A stretch of 64,000 nt of DNA from Alcaligenaceae bacterium CGII-47. Lineage in GTDB: Bacteria > Pseudomonadota > Gammaproteobacteria > Burkholderiales > Burkholderiaceae_B. A program made the translations under genes and the position numbers. The stretch covers positions 50,159 to 114,158 of the forward strand of contig JAHTBO010000005.1 in assembly GCA_019166125.1 (NCBI GenBank), in the 5' to 3' direction. Shown here one piece after another: positions 8,592 through 17,684 of this stretch (position 1 is its first letter; each line of letters begins with the position of its first letter). The notes under the pieces are model-generated. The model had not been told where the DNA came from, made no database searches, and saw only the letters and a program-made list of their open reading frames with translations.

Positions 8592-9635
8592 ATGCTTACG
8601 GTTTTCTTGCCCCGAGGCCTAAGCGTGCTGGAGATTAGCGAACAGGACCTGCAGACCAGTAATACCCTGGGTCTGCCTGCGCGTGCGCGTGTGCTGCATA
8701 TACGCGAGCGCAGTGCGTTAGCCGAGCTGTCAGCCTTGGTGCATACGGGTGAGCGCGTGTTTGTGTTGGGTGGGGGTAGTAATGTCGTCATGGCGGCCAG
8801 ACCTCAGTGCGTGGTTGCCAAAGTTGAATTGCGCGGGGTGCGCCTGTTCGCACAGGAGCCCGATGCCTGGATCGTCGAAGCGCAAGCGGGCGAGCCCTGG
8901 CATGCGTTTGTTGCCTATTGTTTGGCGCAGGGCTGGCCCGGCCTAGAGAACCTGGCGCTCATTCCAGGAACAGTGGGTGCTGCACCCGTACAGAATATTG
9001 GGGCCTATGGTCTGGAGCTCGCACAATGTGTACACAGTGTGCTTGCTTGGGATCTGCATGCGGCGCGGCAGGTAGCGCTGAGCCCGGCGGAATGCAGCTT
9101 TGCCTATCGTGACAGTCTGTTTAAACGCAGCGCCGCGGGTCGGTGGCTGATTCTCGCCGTGCGTTTCCGGCTGCCTCGTGTGTGGCGAGCACAATTGGCG
9201 TATCCGGATTTGCAGCGCCATCCGCTATTACAAGGTTCAGAGGTATCGGCGCGCCAAGTATTTGATGCGGTATGCGATATCCGACGACGTAAGCTTCCCG
9301 ACCCGGCTGTACTGGGCAATGCGGGGAGTTTTTTTAAAAACCCTTTGGTTCCTGTATTGGTGGCTCAGGCCTTACAGGCTCGTTATCCGGGCTTGGTCGG
9401 CTATGCCCAGGCTGAGGGGCAAGTCAAGCTTGCCGCAGGCTGGTTGATCGATCATGCGGGCTGGAGAGGGCGGCGCATCGGTCCGGTAGGTATGCATGCG
9501 CAGCAGGCCTTGGTGTTGGTCAATTATGGTGGGGCGAGCGCCGAGGATGTTGGGCATCTGGCCCGAGCCGTGCGTGAGGACATATCGGCGCGTTTTGGGC
9601 TTGTTCTAGAGCAGGAACCGGTTATTCTCGATTAA
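8592..9635 (+). CDS. murB: UDP-N-acetylenolpyruvoylglucosamine reductase
   Basis: 347 residues, type I MurB length. FAD-binding PCMH-type domain with VLGGGSNVV near residue 60, PGTVGAAPVQNIGAYG (substrate/FAD site) near 125, RDSLFK (conserved Arg) and the catalytic serine region NAGSFFKNP near 240, then the WLID segment. The enzyme reduces UDP-GlcNAc-enolpyruvate to UDP-MurNAc with NADPH in the cytoplasm, an essential peptidoglycan step. It stands alone, convergent with dapB. Confidence 0.95.
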   Translation: MLTVFLPRGLSVLEISEQDLQTSNTLGLPARARVLHIRERSALAELSALVHTGERVFVLGGGSNVVMAARPQCVVAKVELRGVRLFAQEPDAWIVEAQAGEPWHAFVAYCLAQGWPGLENLALIPGTVGAAPVQNIGAYGLELAQCVHSVLAWDLHAARQVALSPAECSFAYRDSLFKRSAAGRWLILAVRFRLPRVWRAQLAYPDLQRHPLLQGSEVSARQVFDAVCDIRRRKLPDPAVLGNAGSFFKNPLVPVLVAQALQARYPGLVGYAQAEGQVKLAAGWLIDHAGWRGRRIGPVGMHAQQALVLVNYGGASAEDVGHLARAVREDISARFGLVLEQEPVILD

Positions 9636-9650
9636 GTGCCTGAGGGCGCG

Positions 9651-10445
9651 CTACGAGGCTGCGAGCACATCCTGCATGTCAAATAAGCCGAATTCCTTGC
9701 GGGCGAGGTAGCGTGCCGCGCGCAGGCTGCCTTGGGCATAGGTGGCGCGGCTCGTCGAGCGATGGGTGATTTCGATGCGCTCTCCTTCGCCACAAAAATA
9801 CACGGTATGGTCACCAACAATATCGCCGCCGCGCAGGACGGAAAAGCCGATATGTCCGGTTTTGCGTGCCCCGGTCTCGCCGTGGCGTGCCCAATCGGCG
9901 ACCTCGTCGAGCGGGACGCCCCAGGCTTGAGCCACTGCCTGACCCATGGCCAGCGCCGTGCCCGAAGGGGCGTCGACCTTATGACGATGATGTGCCTCAA
10001 AAACCTCAACGTCGTAGCCGCTATTGAGCAAGCGTGCCGCCATATCCAAGAGCTTGAGGGTGGCGTTCACGCCGATGCTCATGTTGGGTGCAAAGACGAT
10101 GGCGATCTGCTGACCGGCAGCGCGGATGGCTTGTTTGCCCGCCTCATCGAATCCGGTCGTACCAATGATGCATTTGATACCGTGACGCACGCAGGCGGCA
10201 AGATGCACAAGCGTGCCTTCAGGGCGGGTAAAGTCGATCAGGCAATCAGCTTGGGCGAGGACATCGAGATCGTCAGTAATCAGTATGTCTGTACGCCGTC
10301 CGAGAAAAGTCCCGGCATCTTGGCCCAGCACCGGGCTATCAGAGCGGCCCAGAGCGGCCGTGAGCACGAGATCGGGGCTATCCAGTACGGCCTCGATCAG
10401 CATGCGCCCCATCCGCCCATCCGCCCCCGCAATCGCAACACGCAT
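9651..10445 (-). CDS. dapB: 4-hydroxy-tetrahydrodipicolinate reductase
   Basis: 264 residues. N-terminal Rossmann motif GADGRMGR (residues 7-14), the IDFTRPEGT and GTTGF segments, and the family signature [16 protein letters not shown] with catalytic His and Lys. The enzyme makes tetrahydrodipicolinate for lysine and meso-diaminopimelate in cell wall synthesis. The start codon overlaps the bamE stop by one base (TAATG), so the two are coupled, an order common in Alcaligenaceae and Burkholderia relatives. Confidence 0.96.
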   Translation of the reverse strand: MRVAIAGADGRMGRMLIEAVLDSPDLVLTAALGRSDSPVLGQDAGTFLGRRTDILITDDLDVLAQADCLIDFTRPEGTLVHLAACVRHGIKCIIGTTGFDEAGKQAIRAAGQQIAIVFAPNMSIGVNATLKLLDMAARLLNSGYDVEVFEAHHRHKVDAPSGTALAMGQAVAQAWGVPLDEVADWARHGETGARKTGHIGFSVLRGGDIVGDHTVYFCGEGERIEITHRSTSRATYAQGSLRAARYLARKEFGLFDMQDVLAAS

Positions 10446-10927
10446 TATTGCTCCTTGACAGGGGACGTGGTGTCCTGCTCGGTGGGAGCAGGGGGGGCGG
10501 CATCGCCGGTGTTGCTTGAACTGGACTGGATGTCTTCCTTGCCACTATCAGCCTTCTGGAAGGGTTGTCGGTCAGGCTGTTCGTCGCCCTCCCAGCGGAC
10601 GAGTTGGTCATGATCAAACCACACCGTAAATTTACGTAACTCGTCCTCGCCGTAGCCAGGTTGGTTGTAAAATGGGTAATCCCAGCGATTTGAATGGAAG
10701 GCGTCCTGCAAGGCTGGGGTGCCGAGGATAAAGCGCACCTGATCGCGGGTCATGCCGACCTGTAATTTGGCGACCTCCTCGGTGGTGATCCAGTTGCCTT
10801 GCTGGATGGTTGCGCGATACGGAAAGCCCCAGTTCGTCGTACCACATGCAGACAGGCCGATTGCAAGCACACCTGCCATCAACGCTATCTTTGCTGTATG
10901 AATATATCGACTCGCTATATTTTGCAC
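10445..10927 (-). CDS. bamE: Outer membrane assembly lipoprotein BamE (SmpA/OmlA)
   Basis: I choose the GTG at 10927: it has GAGGGG eight bases upstream and gives a proper lipoprotein signal (hydrophobic core, lipobox LSAC with Cys28). The longer open frame to 11092 would put about 55 non-signal residues ahead of it. The mature part has the SmpA/OmlA fold: [17 protein letters not shown], then DYPFYNQPG and [15 protein letters not shown]. BamE helps BamA/BamD insert beta-barrel proteins. The C-terminal 40 residues are a Ser/Pro/Gln-rich tail. Divergent from fur. Confidence 0.9.
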   Translation of the reverse strand: MQNIASRYIHTAKIALMAGVLAIGLSACGTTNWGFPYRATIQQGNWITTEEVAKLQVGMTRDQVRFILGTPALQDAFHSNRWDYPFYNQPGYGEDELRKFTVWFDHDQLVRWEGDEQPDRQPFQKADSGKEDIQSSSSNTGDAAPPAPTEQDTTSPVKEQ

Positions 10928-11090
10928 AAAACGCCCCTCGTTCGAGTGCGGGACCCATGAATCCAAGCCCCTAAAACCGTTATCATAAAGGTATTCGAAT
11001 CCGCGCATCATAGCGCGAATGTCATTCGACTCGTGGTAGCTGGTTCTGACCAAGCTTGCCTTTACCTTCATTACCCAGGATACTTCAAGC

Positions 11091-11543
11091 ATGAATGATC
11101 AAATTGAATTGAAAAATATGGGTTTGAAGGCGACCTTTCCACGCTTGAAAATCCTGGATGTATTTCGTCGTGCCGAGCAGCGCCACCATAGCGCCGAGGA
11201 TGTCTATCGCGCCTTGATTACCGAAGAGGTCGATATTGGTCTGGCGACCGTCTACCGTGTCCTGACACAGTTCGAACAGGCGGGAATCTTGTTGCGTAGC
11301 CAGTTCGATGGCGGCAAGGCCGTGTTCGAATTGAATGACGGGGATCACCACGATCACCTGATCTGTACGAATTGTGGCAAGGTTGTCGAGTTCTTTGATC
11401 CTGAAATTGAAAAGCGTCAGCATCGCATTGCCAAGGACAAGGGCTTTGTACTAGAGAGCCATACCGTGATGCTGTATGGCGTTTGTCCCAAATGCACCGC
11501 GATCGGTAAATCTGCAGTGGCCAAGTCAATAAGCGGCAAATAA
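11091..11543 (+). CDS. fur: Ferric uptake regulator
   Basis: 150 residues, typical Fur. Winged helix with the recognition segment [17 protein letters not shown] (49-65), metal site HHDH at 86-89, structural zinc cysteines C92, C95 and C132, C135. With Fe(II) it represses iron uptake genes. It is divergent from bamE, as in many beta- and gammaproteobacteria, and its last codons overlap the recN 3' end on the other strand by 18 bases. Confidence 0.96.
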   Translation: MNDQIELKNMGLKATFPRLKILDVFRRAEQRHHSAEDVYRALITEEVDIGLATVYRVLTQFEQAGILLRSQFDGGKAVFELNDGDHHDHLICTNCGKVVEFFDPEIEKRQHRIAKDKGFVLESHTVMLYGVCPKCTAIGKSAVAKSISGK

Positions 11544-13178
11544 TTCCAGCATTTCGCGCGCATGGGTGCGCGTTGTTTCGGTAATTGTCAGCCCACCGAG
11601 CATGCGTGCGATTTCATTGACCCGAGCAGGCGCATCCAGCCCCTGGATGGTCGAGAGCGTCGTGTCGGCATCGGTGGATTTACTCACCTGAAGGTGATGC
11701 ACCGCACAGGCGGCAACCTGTGGCAGGTGCGTAACACACAGGACCTGGTGGCGCGTGCCGAGCTGGCGCAATAATCGGCCAACGACCTCGGCGACGCCGC
11801 CGCCTATGCCGGTATCCACTTCATCGAATATCAGCGTCGGTACGCGTGTCGCCTGGCTGGCAATCACAGACAGCGCAAGCGAGATGCGCGCCAGCTCGCC
11901 CCCGGATGCGACGCGCGTCAAGGGCCGGGGTGCGACCCCTGCGTGGCCGGCGACTAAAAATTCGATGCTCTCTAAGCCATGCGCCGAGGGCTTGGCTGTA
12001 TGCAGTTTGACCTCGAAGACGCCGCCTGCCATGGACAAGGTTTGCATCGCCTTTGTGACCTCTTGGCCCAGATGGTTGGCGGTTGTGCGGCGCGCTTGGG
12101 TCAGCGCCTGGGCGCATTTCGTATAGGCGTGTTGGGCCTGGTCACGTGCGTGGCTAAGGTTCTGTAACGTATGCTCGTTGTCGCTGGCCGCAAGGCGCGC
12201 GCGTAGCTCGTCGTGCCAGTCGGGCAGTGCTGCAGGCTCTACCTTGAAGCGGCGCGCTGTCTCGAATATCGCCGTCATGCGTTGCTCGGCCTGGGCGAGC
12301 GCTGCCGGATCGGGCTCTAGGCGGTCCAGGTAGGCGTTGAGCCCGGAGATTGTCTCTGTGCAGGAGATCTGTGCTGATTCGAGCGTCTGATGTAAGGCCT
12401 CTAAACTAGGGTCATGCCGAATCAGGGGGTGCAGGGCATGGAGGGCGACGCCCAAGGCCGAGCTGGCCGATCCCTGGTCGCCCGCCAGCGCCTCGAGTGC
12501 CAGCGCGGCGCCTTCAAGCAGGGATTGGGCATGCGCCAGTCGCGTCTGGTGTGCGCATAGCTGCTCCCATTCCCCAGCCCGCAGGCCCAGGCTATCCAGA
12601 GCCGCTAATTGTTCGTCGAGTATGGCTTGTGCCTGAGCGTGTTGCGCCGCATTGCGTTGGGCATCGGCCAGTGCTGCCTCTGCCCGCTGCCAAACCTGCC
12701 AGGCCTCAGTCACCGATTGTGCCAGTGCGCGATGACCGCCATGTGTATCGAGAAGGTCGCGTTGCTTGGCGGTGTGCAGCAGACTTTGATGAGCATGTTG
12801 ACCGTGGATGTCCACCAGGTGCTGACTGAGTTCGCGCAGTTGCGTGAGGGTGACGGGCGTCCCGTTAATGAAGGCCTTGCTGCGCCCTTGGCGGTCGATA
12901 ATCCGTCGCAGGATGATTTCGGATCCCTCTAGTGCCTGTTCGGCGAGCCAGGGGCCGGCGGATTCGGGGGTATCAAAAACGGCACTGATATCTACTCGGG
13001 CGGCGCCTTCGCGTAGCAAGGCTGCGTCGGCACGCTCGCCTAGCGTAAGCGATAGGGCGTCGATCAGTATGGATTTACCCGCGCCGGTCTCACCTGAAAA
13101 AACAGTGAATCCCGCCTCGAAATGAATCTCGGCGTGCTCGACGATGACGAAATCATTGATGTGCAGGGCGCGTAACAT
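11526..13178 (-). CDS. recN: DNA repair ATPase RecN
   Basis: 550 residues, SMC-like: Walker A GETGAGKS at 29-36, long central coiled coil rich in Ala/Leu/Gln, ABC signature [14 protein letters not shown] and Walker [13 protein letters not shown] in the C-terminal third. RecN acts in double-strand break repair by recombination. The start is four bases from the nadK stop, so the two share a transcript, again a usual arrangement. Confidence 0.96.
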   Translation of the reverse strand: MLRALHINDFVIVEHAEIHFEAGFTVFSGETGAGKSILIDALSLTLGERADAALLREGAARVDISAVFDTPESAGPWLAEQALEGSEIILRRIIDRQGRSKAFINGTPVTLTQLRELSQHLVDIHGQHAHQSLLHTAKQRDLLDTHGGHRALAQSVTEAWQVWQRAEAALADAQRNAAQHAQAQAILDEQLAALDSLGLRAGEWEQLCAHQTRLAHAQSLLEGAALALEALAGDQGSASSALGVALHALHPLIRHDPSLEALHQTLESAQISCTETISGLNAYLDRLEPDPAALAQAEQRMTAIFETARRFKVEPAALPDWHDELRARLAASDNEHTLQNLSHARDQAQHAYTKCAQALTQARRTTANHLGQEVTKAMQTLSMAGGVFEVKLHTAKPSAHGLESIEFLVAGHAGVAPRPLTRVASGGELARISLALSVIASQATRVPTLIFDEVDTGIGGGVAEVVGRLLRQLGTRHQVLCVTHLPQVAACAVHHLQVSKSTDADTTLSTIQGLDAPARVNEIARMLGGLTITETTRTHAREMLELFAAY

Positions 13179-13181
13179 GAC

Positions 13182-14081
13182 TTACTCGGTGCCATCCGAA
13201 GGTTGGGGCATGCGGTTCCAGTTGAGCTTGCTGCGCAAGGTCGAAAAGTAACTATAGCCCGTCGGATGCAAAAACCGCACCTGATAGGGGCTGCGTCGTA
13301 CATCGACGCGGTCCCCTGCCTGGCAATCCGACCAAGTCTGCATGTCAAAGTGCACGCTGGCGCCTGATTCGACCCGACCCAGGGCACTGATCGTGATGTT
13401 GAGTACACCGTCGTCGGGTAGAACGATCGGGCGATTCGAGAGGGTCTGCGGTGCCACGGGGACGAGCACTAAAGCTCGTGCCTGGGGGTGTAGGATTGGC
13501 CCATTGGCCGATAGGGCATAGGCGGTGGAACCAGTGGGTGTCGCAATGATCAGTCCGTCGGCCCGTTGGCTATGCATAAAAATGCCGTTGAATTCAACCC
13601 GTAGTTCGATCATGCTGCCGCGCCCGGCGCGGTTGATAATCACATCGTTGACGGCCAAGCCCGAATACATCTGCTCATCGCCGCGCATGACGCGCCCTTC
13701 GAGGAGATTGCGTTCATCCTGTTCGTATTGTCCGCTGAGCAGGCTGGCGATGGCATCGTCGGTACCGTCTAGCGGAATGTCGGTAATAAAGCCCAAGCGT
13801 CCGTGATTGATGCCGATCAGAGGCACGTTTGAAGTGGCTAGCCGACGCGCTGCCCCCAGCATGGTGCCGTCTCCTCCTAGTATGATGGCCAGATCTGCGC
13901 GGGCGCCGATGTCCTCGTAACTGGCCAGGGTGTGCTCCTGGATGTTCATGTTATGGCCAGTTTCAGCCTCAACGAGGACATCACAGCCTGCATTTTGCAA
14001 GGTGTTGGCCAGCCTGCGCAGAGGGGCATCCAGGCCACTATCCTGGTATCGGCCAACGATCGCCACGGTCTTGAAGTGCAT
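13182..14081 (-). CDS. nadK: NAD kinase
   Basis: 299 residues. The GGDGT motif sits at 69-73, the NE/D region at LAVNDVIINR, and the glycine-rich TPTGSTAYALSANGP loop in the C-terminal domain. It phosphorylates NAD to NADP with ATP. Divergent from hrcA across about 110 bases that must carry both promoters. Confidence 0.96.
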   Translation of the reverse strand: MHFKTVAIVGRYQDSGLDAPLRRLANTLQNAGCDVLVEAETGHNMNIQEHTLASYEDIGARADLAIILGGDGTMLGAARRLATSNVPLIGINHGRLGFITDIPLDGTDDAIASLLSGQYEQDERNLLEGRVMRGDEQMYSGLAVNDVIINRAGRGSMIELRVEFNGIFMHSQRADGLIIATPTGSTAYALSANGPILHPQARALVLVPVAPQTLSNRPIVLPDDGVLNITISALGRVESGASVHFDMQTWSDCQAGDRVDVRRSPYQVRFLHPTGYSYFSTLRSKLNWNRMPQPSDGTE

Positions 14082-14194
14082 TGCGCGGAATACCTTGTCG
14101 TTTAATGGAATAATAGGAAGTAATTATAGGGTGATGGCTGCCTGATCGCTGTAGGTATAAAACGCTATGCGCAATAGCCGGTATGGGACCCCAC

Positions 14195-15208
14195 ATGGAT
14201 GAACGAGCCAAAATACTACTTAAGGCATTGATAGAACGCTACATCGCTGATGGCCAGCCGGTGGGCTCGCGCACGCTCTCCAAACTGTTCGATCTATCTG
14301 CCGCCACGATACGCAATGTCATGTCTGATCTAGAGGATCTGGGGCTGATCCACAGCCCGCACACCTCTGCAGGTCGAGTCCCTACGCCGCGTGGCTATCG
14401 TCTGTTTGTCGATACCTTGTTGACGGTGCAACCTTACGAAATCAGCCCGGCAACGCGTATCCAAGAGATGCTTCCGGCCGCCGAGCCGGGGCGTGCGGTG
14501 ACAGCGGCTGCGACGCTGCTCTCCAATTTGTCGCAGTTCGCTGGTGTTGTTCTGACACCAAAGCGTGCCCAGGTATTTCGTCATATTGAATTTATCCGCC
14601 TCTCTGATAAGCGTGTTCTGCTGATCATTGTCACGCCCGATGGCGATGTGCAAAACCGTATTTTGTTCGTGTCGCGCGAATTCACTGAGGTAGAGCTACT
14701 CGAGGCCAGCAATTTTTTCAATCAGCATTTTGCAGGTAAATCCTTTCAGGCTGTGCGTCTGGCAATTGCTGACGAGCTGTCCTCGCTGCAGTCGGATATC
14801 TCGAGACTGATGCAGGCCGCCGTCGAGGCGGGGACCAATGCGGATAATGCCGAGGATGACGCGATGGTTATTTCCGGCGAGAACAAGTTGCTGGAGATCT
14901 CAGAGATGACAGCGGATATGGACCGCTTGCGTCGGCTTTTTGCTTTGTTCGAACAGAAGACCGATCTCTTGCATTTGCTGGACGTATCGAGCCGTGCTCA
15001 AGGCGTACAGATTTATATCGGGGGCGACTCCAAGCTGGTGCCGCTCGAGGACGTGACTGTGATTACGGCGCCTTATAGCGTGGACGGTACGGTGATCGGC
15101 ACCCTTGGCGTGATCGGGCCGACACGCATGGCTTACGAGCGCGTGATCCCGATCGTGGATATTACGGCGCGCCTGCTCTCTAACGCCCTGGGCCACCAGA
15201 TCTCCTGA
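14195..15208 (+). CDS. hrcA: Heat-inducible transcription repressor HrcA
   Basis: About 337 residues from the ATG at 14195, where the family begins ([17 protein letters not shown]); an ATG four codons earlier at 14183 is also possible. N-terminal winged helix with [11 protein letters not shown] and [13 protein letters not shown], then [14 protein letters not shown], and the C-terminal GAF-like domain. HrcA binds CIRCE elements and needs GroEL for activity. I saw no CIRCE inverted repeat in this window, so its likely target (groESL) is elsewhere, while dnaK here uses sigma-32. The stop overlaps the hemH start (TGATG). Confidence 0.95.
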   Translation: MDERAKILLKALIERYIADGQPVGSRTLSKLFDLSAATIRNVMSDLEDLGLIHSPHTSAGRVPTPRGYRLFVDTLLTVQPYEISPATRIQEMLPAAEPGRAVTAAATLLSNLSQFAGVVLTPKRAQVFRHIEFIRLSDKRVLLIIVTPDGDVQNRILFVSREFTEVELLEASNFFNQHFAGKSFQAVRLAIADELSSLQSDISRLMQAAVEAGTNADNAEDDAMVISGENKLLEISEMTADMDRLRRLFALFEQKTDLLHLLDVSSRAQGVQIYIGGDSKLVPLEDVTVITAPYSVDGTVIGTLGVIGPTRMAYERVIPIVDITARLLSNALGHQIS

Positions 15209-16269
15209 TGACAATACTGCAATCGAATCGATATCTTCCCGAGCAGCCTGATCCCCAGGCGCTTGATCCACAAGCTATTGCGCCCGAGCCCGGGCCGATC
15301 GGCGTGCTGATGGTTAATTTGGGGACGCCCGAGGCACCCACGCCGCGCGCCGTACGACGTTATCTGGCAGAGTTTTTATCCGATACCCGGGTCGTAGAGC
15401 TGCCTTCTTGGCTGTGGCAGATCATCTTGCGAGGCGTGATCCTGACGCGCCGTCCTAGCGCAATCGCGCCTAAGTATCGCGATATCTGGCTGCCACAGGG
15501 CTCGCCGCTTCTAGTCTGGAGTCAAGCCCAGGCGGATGCCGTGGCGCGTGAGTTCACCGCATCGGGTAAGGCGGTTCGCGTGCGCTTGGCAATGCGCTAT
15601 GGGGCGCCTTCGATTGCGGATGGGCTGGCGGCCTTGCGCAGCGAGGGCTGTGAACGCATCCTCACGGTGCCCATGTATCCGCAGTATGCGGCCAGCACGA
15701 CTGCGACGGCTGTCGATGCGGTGTGTCGTGTGGCGGCGCGACTGCGTAACCAGCCCGAGCTGCGCTTTATCAAGCGGTTCAGCAGTGATCCCGCTTATAT
15801 CGAGGCCCTTTACGCCAGTGTGCAGGCACACTGGGCCCAAGAGGGGGAACCCGATCGCCTGTTACTGAGTTTCCACGGCTTGCCACAGCGCGTTGTGCGC
15901 CAGGGCGATCCGTATTTTCGCGACTGCATGCAGACAGTGCGCCTCTTGCGCGAACGCCTGGGCCAGTCGGGTGCACGTTTATATGTGACCTTCCAGAGCC
16001 GTTTTGGGACTGAGCCCTGGTTGCAGCCCTATACCCTGCCCACGCTGACGCAATGGGGCGAACAAGGGGTGGGGCGTGTCGATGTGCTGTGTCCGGGCTT
16101 TCTCGCTGATTGCCTGGAAACACTTGAGGAAATCAATATAGAGTGTCGCGAGGCGTTTTTGCATGCGGGTGGCCGGGCCTTTCATTACATTCCCTGTTTG
16201 AACGATGATCCAGTCTGGGGGCGCGCATTTGCCGGGATCATCGAGCGCCAGCTTTTGGGTTGGGATTGA
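15208..16269 (+). CDS. hemH: Ferrochelatase
   Basis: 353 residues. The motifs VLMVNLGTPEAP, PLYPQY-like VPMYPQYAAST, LLSFHGLPQR (catalytic His) and TFQSRFGTEPWLQP are characteristic, and the C-terminal ECLETLEEI-like region is present as DCLETLEEINIE. It inserts Fe(II) into protoporphyrin IX at the membrane surface, the last step of heme synthesis. Translationally coupled to hrcA. The first 25 residues are a variable Pro/Gln-rich leader. Confidence 0.96.
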   Translation: MTILQSNRYLPEQPDPQALDPQAIAPEPGPIGVLMVNLGTPEAPTPRAVRRYLAEFLSDTRVVELPSWLWQIILRGVILTRRPSAIAPKYRDIWLPQGSPLLVWSQAQADAVAREFTASGKAVRVRLAMRYGAPSIADGLAALRSEGCERILTVPMYPQYAASTTATAVDAVCRVAARLRNQPELRFIKRFSSDPAYIEALYASVQAHWAQEGEPDRLLLSFHGLPQRVVRQGDPYFRDCMQTVRLLRERLGQSGARLYVTFQSRFGTEPWLQPYTLPTLTQWGEQGVGRVDVLCPGFLADCLETLEEINIECREAFLHAGGRAFHYIPCLNDDPVWGRAFAGIIERQLLGWD

Positions 16270-16350
16270 TGGCTTTGGCTTAAAAACCCCGAGGCTTGCT
16301 GTAATTGCAATACACTGAAAAGTTCTCTAGCCAGCTTAAGTGAACCTGTC

Positions 16351-16911
16351 ATGCTTAGAAAAAATCCACGCGGTGATTTTCCAGTCGTCCATGAGACTGC
16401 TTTTGTTGACCCGACTGCGGTGTTGTGCGGTCTGATTACGGTCGGCGCGAATGTCTTTATCGGCCCCTATGCCGTGATCCGGGCTGATGAGGTAGACGAG
16501 CATGGACACATGGAGCCGATCATCATTCATGCCAATTCCAATATTCAGGATGGGGTGGTGATTCATTCCAAGGACGGTGCGGCGGTGACGATCGGTGAGC
16601 ACACTTCGATTGCGCATCGCTCGATTGTGCATGGGCCGTGTGTGGTAGGCAATAACGTGTTCATCGGGTTCAACACGGTGCTGTTTAACTGTCGGGTGGG
16701 CGATAATGCCGTGGTGCGCCACAACTGCGTGGTCGACGGACACGACATTCCTGAGGGGTTTTATTTGACCTCGGCTGTTGTGGTCAAAAATGACGCAGAT
16801 CTGGCGGCATTACAGGTTGTGCCACAGGATGCTCGTGATTTTTCCGAGTCGGTGATCGCTACCAATGTGTCTTTGGCGCAGCACTATCGCCGTATCCAAA
16901 ACAGCTTTTGA
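16351..16911 (+). CDS. Gamma-class carbonic anhydrase-like hexapeptide-repeat protein
   Basis: 186 residues forming a left-handed beta-helix: successive hexapeptide turns such as VGANVFIGPYAVI, NSNIQDGVVIH, IGEHTSIAHRSIVHG and VGNNVFIGFNTVLFN. Histidines in VIHS, SIAH and IVHG are placed as metal ligands in gamma-carbonic anhydrases of the CamH/CaiE/PaaY group. It may hydrate CO2 or be an acyl-related homologue such as PaaY; sequence alone does not decide. It stands between hemH and the grpE operon and is closed by its own terminator. Confidence 0.82.
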   Translation: MLRKNPRGDFPVVHETAFVDPTAVLCGLITVGANVFIGPYAVIRADEVDEHGHMEPIIIHANSNIQDGVVIHSKDGAAVTIGEHTSIAHRSIVHGPCVVGNNVFIGFNTVLFNCRVGDNAVVRHNCVVDGHDIPEGFYLTSAVVVKNDADLAALQVVPQDARDFSESVIATNVSLAQHYRRIQNSF

Positions 16912-16943
16912 GCGTTTTTGCGTAAACCGTGTGTGACGGCGGT

Positions 16944-16969
16944 CTTGAAATGAGGGCATACGCCCTCAT
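16944..16969 (+). promoter_or_regulatory. Candidate sigma-32 promoter for grpE
   Basis: CTTGAAA at 16944-16950, a 13-base spacer and CCTCAT at 16964-16969 (consensus CCCCAT, one mismatch). It lies about 40 bases before the grpE start. Its spacer and -10 coincide with the terminator stem of the preceding gene. Confidence 0.6.
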
Positions 16970-16976
16970 TTTATTT
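16948..16976 (+). terminator. Terminator of the carbonic anhydrase-like gene
   Basis: ATGAGGGC (16950-16957) pairs with GCCCTCAT (16962-16969) around a four-base loop and is followed by TTTATTT, 36 bases after the stop codon at 16911. Confidence 0.8.
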
Positions 16977-17008
16977 ATCATCCCATTTTCAGTTTTGGAG
17001 AGTTTCGT

Positions 17009-17599
17009 ATGTCGGCACCCAAGGAACACCTTGATCCGAAGCAGACCGGCGCGCCGGTGGATACATCTGAGCATCTTGAGGTCAACCAGGATTTTGGGGC
17101 CGATACAAATGAAGGCCTTCCTGGCGAGCAGCAGGGCGAAGATCTGGCAGCCCAGCTGGGAGAGGCGCAGGAAAAAATTTCGCAATACCATGATCAGCTC
17201 TTGCGCGCGCATGCCGAGGTAGAGAACGTACGTCGTCGGGCCCAGGACGACATCGCCAAGGCGCGAAAATTTGGCACGGAGTCCTTTGCAGAGAGTCTGA
17301 TTCCTGTGCGCGATAGCCTGGAAGCAGCACTCGCCCTGACTGGGCAGACCGCGCAGGCGTGGCAGGACGGCGTCGAGGCGACCCTGCGCCAGCTCACGGG
17401 GGCGTTCGAGCGCAATCAGATGCATGAGGTGGCGCCTGCGCCGGGCGATGCTTTTGACCCCCACAAGCATCAGGCGATCACAACCGTTGCCTCAGAGCTC
17501 GCGCAGGGAACGATTGTCCAGACTTTGCAAAAAGGCTACATGATCGCTGATCGCGTATTGCGTCCCGCATTGGTGACGGTGTCGGCAGGCAAGGCTTGA
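17009..17599 (+). CDS. grpE: Nucleotide exchange factor GrpE
   Basis: 196 residues; TTGGAGAG precedes the ATG. Acidic, low-complexity N-terminus (about 1-50), long coiled coil (about 50-110) with [13 protein letters not shown], and the beta domain with [12 protein letters not shown] and [17 protein letters not shown]. It releases ADP from DnaK. The gene has its own candidate sigma-32 promoter, and the dnaK promoter overlaps its stop codon. Confidence 0.95.
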   Translation: MSAPKEHLDPKQTGAPVDTSEHLEVNQDFGADTNEGLPGEQQGEDLAAQLGEAQEKISQYHDQLLRAHAEVENVRRRAQDDIAKARKFGTESFAESLIPVRDSLEAALALTGQTAQAWQDGVEATLRQLTGAFERNQMHEVAPAPGDAFDPHKHQAITTVASELAQGTIVQTLQKGYMIADRVLRPALVTVSAGKA

Positions 17600-17622
17600 A
17601 ATGGGCGGTCTGATCCCCATCT
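17595..17622 (+). promoter_or_regulatory. Sigma-32 heat-shock promoter of dnaK
   Basis: CTTGAAA (17595-17601), 13-base spacer, CCCCATCT (17615-17622): an exact fit to the RpoH consensus. The -35 overlaps the grpE stop codon; transcription would start about 55 bases before the dnaK ATG. Confidence 0.85.
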
Positions 17623-17684
17623 GACACATATCAACTGAATCATTTGAATTCACTTACATCTATTTATCGACAGGGTTCAATAAC

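Noticed and set aside
11562..13125. Several long plus-strand frames opposite recN
   Set aside because: High-GC shadow frames of a clear recN gene; no recognisable domains.
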